NCBI GenBank assembly: GCA_022865305.1
Contig: JALHSP010000175.1
Coordinates: forward strand, 1 to 53,704
Length of the DNA stretch: 53,704 nucleotides
Reading direction: 5' to 3'
DNA from: Bacteroidales bacterium
Lineage (GTDB): Bacteria; Bacteroidota; Bacteroidia; Bacteroidales; VadinHA17
In this document: positions 18,274 to 26,676 of the stretch, piece after piece
How positions within the stretch are numbered: the first letter of the stretch is position 1
How the letters are laid out: each line of letters starts with the position of its first letter
Notes under the pieces: model-generated
Told to the model about the DNA's origin: nothing
Seen by the model: only the letters and a program-made list of their open reading frames with translations
Databases searched by the model: none
Made by a program: the position numbers and the translations under genes

Positions 18274-20946
18274 ATGAATATGGGCAAATTAAGTAGTTTA
18301 TTCCTGTTTATCTTCTTTTTGGCCGGGGCGGCTACTGCTCAGGAGACTGAGAAGCCAAATCTTAATGTAAAGGAGATCATCTTAGTGTTTAAGACTCATT
18401 TTGATAACGGGTATACCGATATGGCCGAATCGGTAATCAATAAGTATTCAACCACTATGATGGAACAGGCTCTTACTACACTTGAAAAGAGCCGCAGCCT
18501 TCCGCAGGAAAAGCAGTTTGTTTGGACAATGCCTTCATGGCCGATGACAAAGATACTTCAAAGGTGCACTCCGGAGATTAAAACAAAAGTGGAAGCTGCC
18601 ATTCGTGATGGATGGTTTGTCTATCATGGTCTGCCATTCACCTTTGAGACTGAAGCTGCAGATCCGGAAGTCCTGGTACGATCGCTTTCTTTTTCAGCAG
18701 ATCTTTCAAAGAGGTTCAATCTGCCTCTTCCCCGGGATGCAAAACTGACTGATGTACCAAGTCATTCATGGTTTTTGCCAACACTTCTGTCCAATGCAGG
18801 GATTAAGATCCTTCATATTGGTTGCAATGCTGTATCAAGTTCTCCTGATGTACCATTATTATTCTGGTGGCAGGGACCGGATGATTCTAAATTGATGACC
18901 ATTTACTGGGGTAAGAATTATGGCACAAGTCTGGTTCCTGATGAAAGCTGGAAATTCAAAACCTGGCTTGCCATAATTCATACAGGTGATAACCAGGGTC
19001 CTCCGGTTCCTGAAGATGTTGAAAATGTGCTGCTGAAGGCTCAGGAACTGGCTCCCAATGCAAAACTCAGAATAGGAAGAATTTCCGATTTTTATGATGC
19101 CATAATGAAAGAAAATCCTGATCTGCCTGTTGTAAGAGGTGATATGCCCGATACATGGATCCATGGATATATGTCGATGCCCCGTGAAATGAAAAGTGTA
19201 AGAACACTCCAGAAAGATATTTATTCTCTGGAATTGCTGAATACTCTCTCAAATTTGTGGTCGGATAGAAAAGTTGACATCACGCAGTTCACATCAATAG
19301 CTACCGAAGGCGTCCTGTTGTGGGATGAACATACCTTCGGGATGGCAATGAGCCATGGTCATTCCGGTGACTGGTACTTTGGAAATGAATTCCATGCAAA
19401 ACGTGCAGCAGGGACCTACAGGGACCTTGAAGCGTCATGGAAGGAAAAAGGAGACCGTGTATACCAGGCTGAGAAGGTTCTTGTACCAGCTTATGACAGA
19501 GAGATGAAAAGACTCTCTTCATTGGTAAATGTGAATGGTCAGAGAATAGTTGTTTATAATCCCCTTCCATGGATACGCTCAGGAATAATCACCATACAGC
19601 AACAAAATAAGATTGAAGCCCTCAAAGATCTCAGAACAGGTGAGATTATCCCAGTATATAGTAAAGGAAACATTTTGAGATTCATAGCAAAAGATGTTCC
19701 TTCATCGGGGTATACTTCATACGTGCCTGTACCCGCTCCCAAACCTGTAAATGCTAAATCACTGGTGGCGGATGAGAAAGCTAATATTGTTGAGAATGAG
19801 TTTTTCAGGATAAAGATCGACCCTGATAAAGGTGCGATAATTTCTGTTATTGACAAAAAAACCGGAAGAGAAATGGTCGACCAGAATTCCGGGTATGGAT
19901 TTGGTCAATATATGTATGAACGATTCAGTAAAAAAGAGACCAACAGTTATATTGACTCTTATCTTAAGCTACGGCTCTCATGGGGAATATCTGAGTTCGG
20001 GCGTCCTAACCTTGACGAAACACCCTACGGCAGAGTTAATGGAGGCAAAGCAAAAGTAATATATTCATCAGATGAGATCACCGCTAAAGCATTCCTCCAT
20101 TTTACCCGTGAAATGGGTAATCCTCATGATTATTCTATTTCATACACTCTTTTTAAAGATATGCCTTTCATTGAAATTAACTGGTTCATTGATGGTAAAC
20201 AAGCTGATCCATGGCCTGAAGCCGGATGGATAAGTTTTCCTTTTAAGGTTGATAATCCTCAGTTTAAAGTAGGTCGTCTGGGTGCCGTTATTGACCCGTC
20301 GAGAGATATTATTAAAGGCTCAGATTTCGATTTTTATCTCATTAACAGTGGTATAGCTTTACTCGATAATCAAAGAAACGGCTTCGCTATCTGTACCCCC
20401 GACGCTCCTGGTATAAGCCTCGACAGGCCAGGCTTATGGAAATACTCCGGTTATTTTATTCCTCATAAACCAAACGTCTTTGTTAATCTTTATAATAACC
20501 AATGGAGTACCAACTTTACAGAATGGATTGAAGGATCCTGGTCAGCAAAAATGTACATCTGGAGTTTCCAGGATTATAAAAATGAACAATCGCTGATCTC
20601 TCCATCCGAAGAATTTCGTTCTCCAATGAAAGCTGCAATGATCTCCGAAAAGCCAGGAAATCTACCGGTTTCTAAAGAAGGTATCAGATTATCCAGGAAA
20701 GGTGTCTTCGTCACTTCTTTTGGTCCTGATGTCTTTAGAGAGGGAATCATACTCAGACTCTGGGAACAGGCTGGTGATACAGGAAAATGTAAAGTTACAT
20801 TACCTGAAGGAACATCCTTTGTAAAAGCAGTTCCAATTAACTTAAGAAGCGAAAAAACAGGCGATGCCATCATTATCATAAACAATTCATTCGAGGTGGA
20901 AATGGAATCATATAAACCTGCATCCTTCTTACTTGAGATGGAATGA
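18274..20946 (+). CDS. GH38-like alpha-mannosidase, second divergent type
   Basis: The 890-residue exported protein (signal peptide ending near ATAQ) has the GH38 metal motif in the form KTHFDNGYT: His42 and Asp44 keep the ligand pair, but the preceding His of H-x-H is Lys. The nucleophile candidate is Asp160 in KLTDVPSHSW, and the late His ligand is His353 in DEHTFGMAMSHGHSG. A C-terminal beta-sandwich follows (EFFRIKIDPDKGAIISVIDKK). It is shorter at the N-terminus than the 965-residue pair because the leading beta domain is absent. It belongs to the same broad clade (DEHT rather than QFHD). Substrate is likely an alpha-mannoside, but this type is remote from characterised enzymes. Confidence 0.82.
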   Translation: MNMGKLSSLFLFIFFLAGAATAQETEKPNLNVKEIILVFKTHFDNGYTDMAESVINKYSTTMMEQALTTLEKSRSLPQEKQFVWTMPSWPMTKILQRCTPEIKTKVEAAIRDGWFVYHGLPFTFETEAADPEVLVRSLSFSADLSKRFNLPLPRDAKLTDVPSHSWFLPTLLSNAGIKILHIGCNAVSSSPDVPLLFWWQGPDDSKLMTIYWGKNYGTSLVPDESWKFKTWLAIIHTGDNQGPPVPEDVENVLLKAQELAPNAKLRIGRISDFYDAIMKENPDLPVVRGDMPDTWIHGYMSMPREMKSVRTLQKDIYSLELLNTLSNLWSDRKVDITQFTSIATEGVLLWDEHTFGMAMSHGHSGDWYFGNEFHAKRAAGTYRDLEASWKEKGDRVYQAEKVLVPAYDREMKRLSSLVNVNGQRIVVYNPLPWIRSGIITIQQQNKIEALKDLRTGEIIPVYSKGNILRFIAKDVPSSGYTSYVPVPAPKPVNAKSLVADEKANIVENEFFRIKIDPDKGAIISVIDKKTGREMVDQNSGYGFGQYMYERFSKKETNSYIDSYLKLRLSWGISEFGRPNLDETPYGRVNGGKAKVIYSSDEITAKAFLHFTREMGNPHDYSISYTLFKDMPFIEINWFIDGKQADPWPEAGWISFPFKVDNPQFKVGRLGAVIDPSRDIIKGSDFDFYLINSGIALLDNQRNGFAICTPDAPGISLDRPGLWKYSGYFIPHKPNVFVNLYNNQWSTNFTEWIEGSWSAKMYIWSFQDYKNEQSLISPSEEFRSPMKAAMISEKPGNLPVSKEGIRLSRKGVFVTSFGPDVFREGIILRLWEQAGDTGKCKVTLPEGTSFVKAVPINLRSEKTGDAIIIINNSFEVEMESYKPASFLLEME

Positions 20947-21093
20947 AAATGAGATAGGTTCAAAAGACATGTCGCTTAAATAATACACTTTTTATTTAAA
21001 GGAATTTATTAATTTTTATATTTGGATTATTATCAAAATTTGTAGCAGTAAATAACCGTAATCAATAACATACATTATAAATAATCAGACAAG

Positions 21094-22242
21094 ATGAATA
21101 AAAACTCTTCCATCAAAAAGGTAATGCCCGTACTATTTGGATTTTTCATTATGGGTTTTGTTGATGTTGTTGGTATATCAACTAATTATGTAAAGCAGGA
21201 TTTCAAACTTAGCGATACCCTTGCCAATCTGCTTCCTATGATGTTGTTTTTATGGTTTGCTGTATTGTCGGTTCCGACCGGATTACTGATGAACAGGCTT
21301 GGACGTAAGAATACAGTTATCATAAGTATGTGTATAACACTATTAGCAATGCTGGTACCTTTAATATCTTATAATTTTATTATGGTACTGATAACTTTCA
21401 GTCTGTTGGGGATCGGGAACACCATAATACAGGTATCCCTTAATCCTTTACTCTCTAATGTCGTGAGAGGTGACAGGTTAACCAGCAGCCTCACCCTGGG
21501 GCAGTTTATTAAGGCAATTGCATCCTTTCTTGGTCCCATTATTGCAGGCGTGGCAGCAGGAAGCTTTGGCAATTGGAAACTCATCTTTCCGATTTTTGCC
21601 GCAATAACTGTGATTTCCGGATTATGGCTGTTTACAACTCAAATTCATGAAGAACCTATTATTAATTCTTCATCTTCATTTGGAGGATCTTTAGGATTAC
21701 TTAAAGACAGAGTCATCCTGTTGCTTTTCCTGGGTATTGTTTTTGTAGTTGGAGTTGATGTGGGATTAAACACTACAATACCAAAATTCCTGATGGAACG
21801 TTGCAATATACCTCTGGAGAAGGCAGGATTAGGAACAAGCCTATATTTTGCCGCCAGAACTTTGGGGACTTTTGCAGGTGCAATTCTGCTTGTAAAGTTA
21901 TCAGGCCGGAAGTTTTTTATGGTGAGCATGATAGCTGCCATACCTATTATGGTTGTTATGTTATTGACCGGGAACCTGTGGGTGATTCTTTCCATGGTGT
22001 TTTTAATGGGACTTGCAGTGGCTAACGTATTCGCCATTATTTTCTCGGCAGCCTTAAAGAGAAGACCCGACCGCGCTAACGAAATATCCGGCATATTGAT
22101 TATGGGACTTATAGGTGGTGCAATCATTCCACTTATCATGGGTATTGTTTCTGATTCTTTTAGACAAACAGGTGGAATGGCTGTATTAATAGTTCCCCTG
22201 GTTTATCTTTTATTCAGCGCTTATAAAATGGAGAAGGAATGA
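21094..22242 (+). CDS. MFS sugar permease, fucose-permease-like
   Basis: The 382-residue protein is almost wholly hydrophobic with about 11-12 transmembrane helices. It has the MFS loop signature MNRLGRKNT between helices 2 and 3 (about 68-77) and the early GFVDVVGISTNYVK segment that resembles the FucP/glucose-galactose permease group. It probably imports a monosaccharide, presumably mannose or a derivative, across the inner membrane by proton symport. It sits between the exported mannosidases and a cytoplasmic isomerase and kinase, the expected place for the importer. Substrate is inferred from context only. Confidence 0.85.
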   Translation: MNKNSSIKKVMPVLFGFFIMGFVDVVGISTNYVKQDFKLSDTLANLLPMMLFLWFAVLSVPTGLLMNRLGRKNTVIISMCITLLAMLVPLISYNFIMVLITFSLLGIGNTIIQVSLNPLLSNVVRGDRLTSSLTLGQFIKAIASFLGPIIAGVAAGSFGNWKLIFPIFAAITVISGLWLFTTQIHEEPIINSSSSFGGSLGLLKDRVILLLFLGIVFVVGVDVGLNTTIPKFLMERCNIPLEKAGLGTSLYFAARTLGTFAGAILLVKLSGRKFFMVSMIAAIPIMVVMLLTGNLWVILSMVFLMGLAVANVFAIIFSAALKRRPDRANEISGILIMGLIGGAIIPLIMGIVSDSFRQTGGMAVLIVPLVYLLFSAYKMEKE

Positions 22243-22321
22243 TTCAGGACTTAATCTTCTGCTCAAAAAATATTTCAGAATTTCAATAATGATCCATTAC
22301 GAAAACTAATAAATTACCATT

Positions 22322-22996
22322 ATGAAACGCAGCGAAATAAACCAAATCATAAAAAATGCCAAAGCATTTATGGCAGAAAAACAATTCATTTTGCCTCCAT
22401 GGGCATATTGGAGCATAGATGACTGGAAGAAAAATAAACACCAGGCTGAAGAAATAATTAACAACATGCTGGGTTGGGATATTACCGACTTTGGTTCAGG
22501 AGATTTTTATTCCAGAGGTTTATTTTTATTCACTATACGCAACGGGAAATTCAATGTGGATAAAAAGCCCTATGCGGAAAAAATAATGATTGTGGAAGAA
22601 GGACAGGAAACGCCGATGCATTATCACTGGGCTAAAATGGAAGACATCATCAACCGTGGAGGAGGAAATCTGGTCATAGAACTGCATAATTCCACCTCCG
22701 ACAGCAAGTTCGAGAACACACCGGTTCATTTTAAGACTGACGGTATTCAACGATCGGTTAATGCAGGTGGAAAAGTGGTTCTAACCCCTGGAGAAAGTAT
22801 TTGTCTTGAGCAGGGCATGTACCACCGGTTTTATGGTGAGCCCGGTAAAGGGAAAGTACTGGTAGGCGAAGTAAGTATGGTGAATGATGATACATCGGAC
22901 AATTGTTTTTATGAAAAGGTCGGAAGATTCCCTGAAATTGTTGAAGATGTTAAACCAGTTCACCTTCTTGTAAGTGATTATGAGAAATTCCTGTGA
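22322..22996 (+). CDS. D-lyxose/D-mannose ketol-isomerase (cupin type)
   Basis: The 224-residue protein matches the D-lyxose isomerase family, metal-dependent cupins that interconvert D-lyxose/D-xylulose and D-mannose/D-fructose. Visible metal ligands are His100 and His102 in MHYHW, Glu107 in KMEDI and His168 in GMYHRF. Its N-terminal helical part (LPPWAYWSIDDWK) is also family-like. Next to a mannosidase cluster, an MFS importer and a PfkB kinase, the most economical reaction is mannose to fructose. A second, shorter and different cupin isomerase lies at 30377-30922. Specificity for mannose rather than lyxose or a methylated sugar cannot be read from sequence. Confidence 0.88.
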   Translation: MKRSEINQIIKNAKAFMAEKQFILPPWAYWSIDDWKKNKHQAEEIINNMLGWDITDFGSGDFYSRGLFLFTIRNGKFNVDKKPYAEKIMIVEEGQETPMHYHWAKMEDIINRGGGNLVIELHNSTSDSKFENTPVHFKTDGIQRSVNAGGKVVLTPGESICLEQGMYHRFYGEPGKGKVLVGEVSMVNDDTSDNCFYEKVGRFPEIVEDVKPVHLLVSDYEKFL

Positions 22997-23020
22997 TAAA
23001 CTCTAATTCATTGATTTTAT

Positions 23021-24208
23021 ATGGCTGGGAAAATTATCGTTTCAGGAGTCGGATGCTGTCTTGTGGACCTGTTGTATAATGGTATCGATTTCGGCAGTGA
23101 CACCATTCGTCCTTATCTTTCTAAGAAACGTGGTGACGGGGGATTAACCCCTGGGAGGCTTGTTTTTCAGGAAGAATTTGAGAAATTTTGCGGAAGTCCA
23201 ATCATTGAAGTGTTGAACCAGATCACGGGGGGAAGGACACATGATAAGATAAATATTGGCGGACCATCAATAGTGTCACTTATTAACCTCGCACAACTAA
23301 TTAATAAAGAGCATTGTGACGTGCGTTTTTACGGACGTGGCGGTAACGATGAGATAGGTGAATACCTTCTTTCAGCTCTTAAGAAAACGCCTGTAATACT
23401 GAAGGATTATAAACTTATTGATAATCGTACTCCTTCCACTGTAGTGCTTTCAGATCCATCATACGATAGTGGTCATGGAGAGCGGATGTTTCTTAACTCA
23501 ATAGGAGCTGCATTGGATTACAGGCCAGATGAGCTGGATGAAATTTTTTTTAATTCAGATATTGTTGTGTTTGGAGGCACGGCTCTTGTACCTCAAATTC
23601 ACGACCACATGACAACACTCCTCCAAAAAGCTAAATCGGGAGGTTGCATTACTGTTGTAAATACTGTTTTTGATTTCAGGAATGAAAAGGCAGATCCTTT
23701 AAAACGATGGCCTCTGGGAGAAAGTGATGAAAGTTACAGATACATAGATCTACTTATCACTGATCAGGAGGAAGCTTTTCGTCTGAGTGGTGCGCATGAT
23801 CTTAACCTTGCAATCCAATTCTTCATTGGAAAAAAGGTTTCATCACTTATAATTACTAACGGATCCAAAAATATTATTGCATGTTCTGATGGTCAGTTTT
23901 TCAAATCTTCAGATGTCATTGAGATGCCGGTTTCGCAAAGAGTCATTGAGGAGATTAAAAACTACCAGGGAGGCGATACTACCGGTTGCGGTGATAATTT
24001 TGTCGGTGGAGTAATAGTATCGGTTGTTGAACAATTACAAAAGGGTGTCAGACATCCGGATCTTCGTGAAGCATGCTGCTGGGGAATAGCTTCCGGAGGA
24101 TTTACCTGTTTTTATATGGGTGGAACCTGGTTTGAAAAAAATCCGGGCGAAAAACTAGCCAGAATCAAACCTTATTATGAATCCTACAAAGACCAGATAT
24201 CAGGTTGA
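23021..24208 (+). CDS. PfkB family carbohydrate kinase
   Basis: The 395-residue enzyme is a ribokinase-fold sugar kinase. The ATP/anion-hole signature is GGDTTGCGDNFVGG with the catalytic base Asp325, and the substrate-side glycine motif is NIGGPSIVSLINLAQL. It is longer than typical fructokinases (about 300-330 residues), with insertions near the N-terminus (PYLSKKRGDGGLTPGRLV) and around 230-290. It follows the isomerase by 24 bp and overlaps the next gene by 32 bp, so it is translationally coupled. A fructokinase role, completing mannose to fructose to fructose phosphate, fits best; phosphorylation position is unknown. Confidence 0.86.
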   Translation: MAGKIIVSGVGCCLVDLLYNGIDFGSDTIRPYLSKKRGDGGLTPGRLVFQEEFEKFCGSPIIEVLNQITGGRTHDKINIGGPSIVSLINLAQLINKEHCDVRFYGRGGNDEIGEYLLSALKKTPVILKDYKLIDNRTPSTVVLSDPSYDSGHGERMFLNSIGAALDYRPDELDEIFFNSDIVVFGGTALVPQIHDHMTTLLQKAKSGGCITVVNTVFDFRNEKADPLKRWPLGESDESYRYIDLLITDQEEAFRLSGAHDLNLAIQFFIGKKVSSLIITNGSKNIIACSDGQFFKSSDVIEMPVSQRVIEEIKNYQGGDTTGCGDNFVGGVIVSVVEQLQKGVRHPDLREACCWGIASGGFTCFYMGGTWFEKNPGEKLARIKPYYESYKDQISG

Positions 24209-25382
24209 TATTCATAAAATTGTAATTTTCGGAGCAGGGAAGATTGGCCGCTCTTTTATTGGCCAGTTATTCGGGTGTGGTGGTTATAAGGTTCTCTTTA
24301 TTGATATTGATCCGGAACTTATTACTCTGCTTAACCGAAGGGGGAAGTACCGTGTTGTAATTAAAGGTGAAAAGGAGGAGGATATTATTGTCCGGGATGT
24401 TGAGGCAATCTCCGTACTCGATAAGGACAAGGTAGTTGATGCAGTGTCTACAGCTGGAATCACAGCAGTGTCTGTCGGTAAAAACGCGCTGGAAAAAGTA
24501 ATCCCTGTTATTGCTGAAGCTATTTTACAGAGATATAGTAAAGATCCTGATAAACCTCTTGATATCATCCTTGCAGAAAACATGAGGTCGGCAGCTGATT
24601 TTGTCAAAGGACAGCTTAATAAGAATCTTCCTTCGGATTTCCCTCTTGAGACCTATGTTGGGCTTATCGAAACAAGTATAGGTAAAATGGTCCCGATTAT
24701 GCCATTGGCTGAATTGGAAAAAGATCCCCTGGTTGTATTTGCTGAACCCTATAACACTCTGATCCTCGATGAGAAAGGATTTAAATCACCTGTCCCGCAA
24801 ATTAAAGGGTTAGCTCCAAAAAGTAATATAAAAGCATGGGTCGACCGTAAAGCTTTTATTCATAATCTTGGACATGCCACTGCAGCTTATTACGGGTATT
24901 CTTTATATCCTGAAGCAGTGTATATGTATGAGGTACTTGACCACAGTAAAGTATCAGGATTTACAAGAGATGTAATGCTTCAGTCAGCCGATATACTTAG
25001 GATCGCTTATCCCGACGATTTTACGGTTTCAGATCTCGAAGATCATATAGATGATCTGATCTTTCGTTTCAGGAATAAAGCGCTCCAGGATACTATATTC
25101 CGCGTAGGTCAGGACCTGACCAGGAAACTCAGTGCCGACGATCGCTTTATGGGGGCAATACACCTTGCTATGCAGTATAAGATGCCATATGAAAGGATAC
25201 TGAAAGCAATGTCGTTTGGATTATGTTTTAATGCTAAGGATGAAACAGGAAACAGCTATCCACCGGATATTATATTTTTAACTTCGATTGAAAAAAACTT
25301 TGAATTAACATTGATAGAAGTATTAGGTTTCGATCCGGTTCTTGATCTTCCTGTTATAGAAAAGCTTAAGGAACTGTATTGA
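24177..25382 (+). CDS. mtlD: Mannitol-1-phosphate 5-dehydrogenase-like enzyme
   Basis: The 401-residue NAD(P)-dependent polyol dehydrogenase has the Rossmann signature IFGAGKIGRSFIG (about 17-29) and the MtlD active-site motif DRKAFIHNLGHATAAYYGY (about 222-240, Lys and His catalytic). The family interconverts mannitol 1-phosphate and fructose 6-phosphate. The ATG lies inside the preceding kinase gene (32-bp overlap) and no other in-frame start precedes the Rossmann strand, so this start is likely. In this operon it could draw fructose 6-phosphate towards mannitol as a redox sink, or it may act on another polyol or aldonate phosphate. Confidence 0.85.
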   Translation: MNPTKTRYQVDIHKIVIFGAGKIGRSFIGQLFGCGGYKVLFIDIDPELITLLNRRGKYRVVIKGEKEEDIIVRDVEAISVLDKDKVVDAVSTAGITAVSVGKNALEKVIPVIAEAILQRYSKDPDKPLDIILAENMRSAADFVKGQLNKNLPSDFPLETYVGLIETSIGKMVPIMPLAELEKDPLVVFAEPYNTLILDEKGFKSPVPQIKGLAPKSNIKAWVDRKAFIHNLGHATAAYYGYSLYPEAVYMYEVLDHSKVSGFTRDVMLQSADILRIAYPDDFTVSDLEDHIDDLIFRFRNKALQDTIFRVGQDLTRKLSADDRFMGAIHLAMQYKMPYERILKAMSFGLCFNAKDETGNSYPPDIIFLTSIEKNFELTLIEVLGFDPVLDLPVIEKLKELY

Positions 25383-25453
25383 GTACGACATTGGAATAAT
25401 AAACATCGGAAATTTAAAATATCCTGTTATTAAAATAAATGGTAAATTAAATT

Positions 25454-26590
25454 ATGAAAAAGAACCTGGCCGGAATATTAATCTTATTTATTCTCGTGAT
25501 GTCTTCATGTCAGCCAAGAAACACCAGGATGACATCTCAAGCTGAAACGAGCAAATCACCTCAAAATGATACTTTAATAAAATCTTTTATGAAAATTGAA
25601 AATAGCAAAGCAGTTCTTGAGGTAAATCTGAATGGTGGATCATTACCTGATTTTCACCTGAAAGAGTTGCCTTTAAATCCATTAGATTGGCGTATTAAGG
25701 ATTCTACAATGCCTGATTTTATGGGACATTTTGTGTGTTTTGACCGATGGGGTCCTCCTTCAGAAGGTGAAAAAGCGAACGGTTTCAAACACCACGGGGA
25801 AGTTAATACTGTCACCTGGACAAGTCTTGCTGAACCCCGGACAATCAATGGTATGATAACCTGTTCAATGATGTGCAGCCTCCCGATGGGAGGATTACAA
25901 CTGACAAGAAAGATTGAAATGCCTGAAGATGAACCGGTTTTCTTCGTGACGGAAGAAATTAAAAATCTGAACAAATATGGCCGGATGTTCAACATTGTTC
26001 AGCACGTAACAATAGCTCCTCCATTTCTTGATAGATCAACACTTTTTGACAATAATGCTGAAAAAGGTTTTGAGGATAAAGAGGATGGCAGTTTAAACCA
26101 GGAAGAAATTGTTTTAAGATGGCCTGTAGCAGTTCATAATGGAGAAAAAGTAAGTTTGCGGCAATTTCTGAATGATTGGCCAAGGGTATCTTCCTTTGTT
26201 TACAACCAGGATGATAAGTATGGCTGGGTGACAGCATGCAATGCTGGCAAAAACCTTATGCTGGGATATATATGGGAAATAGAAGATTATCCCTGGATTA
26301 ATTTTTGGCGATCTATGGAAAACGATGTTCCAGTGGCTTTTGGGATGGAATTTGGTACCACAGGATTGCATGAACCATTCACTGTTGTGGCTAAAAAGGG
26401 GAAGATCTTTGAACGTAATATTTATGATTTTATTGATGCCAGTAAGGTCATTACCAAATCTTATGCGGCTTTCCTGGCTAAAATTCCAGAGGATTATAAG
26501 GGCGTTGATAAAATAGAGATCAGTAATTCCTTAATTATTATTAAGGAGAAAAATATTCCTTCACGGGATATCATTTATCATTTCAAGTAA
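25454..26590 (+). CDS. Lipoprotein with galactose-mutarotase-like fold
   Basis: The 378-residue protein is a lipoprotein (VMSSC, Cys19, followed by non-acidic QPRN, so perhaps periplasm-facing). The body has features of the mutarotase-like beta-sandwich: an early AVLEVNLNGGSLPDFHLK, FMGHFVCFDRWGPPSEGE around 90, an HHGEVN segment, and FNIVQHVTIAPPFLD near 178-192. Homologous domains include aldose epimerases and the C-terminal domains of GH38 enzymes. It may speed anomer interconversion of released sugar or bind it. I do not recognise a characterised family; the call rests on fold-like patterns and context. Confidence 0.6.
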   Translation: MKKNLAGILILFILVMSSCQPRNTRMTSQAETSKSPQNDTLIKSFMKIENSKAVLEVNLNGGSLPDFHLKELPLNPLDWRIKDSTMPDFMGHFVCFDRWGPPSEGEKANGFKHHGEVNTVTWTSLAEPRTINGMITCSMMCSLPMGGLQLTRKIEMPEDEPVFFVTEEIKNLNKYGRMFNIVQHVTIAPPFLDRSTLFDNNAEKGFEDKEDGSLNQEEIVLRWPVAVHNGEKVSLRQFLNDWPRVSSFVYNQDDKYGWVTACNAGKNLMLGYIWEIEDYPWINFWRSMENDVPVAFGMEFGTTGLHEPFTVVAKKGKIFERNIYDFIDASKVITKSYAAFLAKIPEDYKGVDKIEISNSLIIIKEKNIPSRDIIYHFK

Positions 26591-26676
26591 ACAGCTTCTT
26601 TTACGGGAAGCAAAACTGACCAGAATTATGCGTCACAGTCACCTCTAATTAATAATCCAATTATAATAACAAAGTT

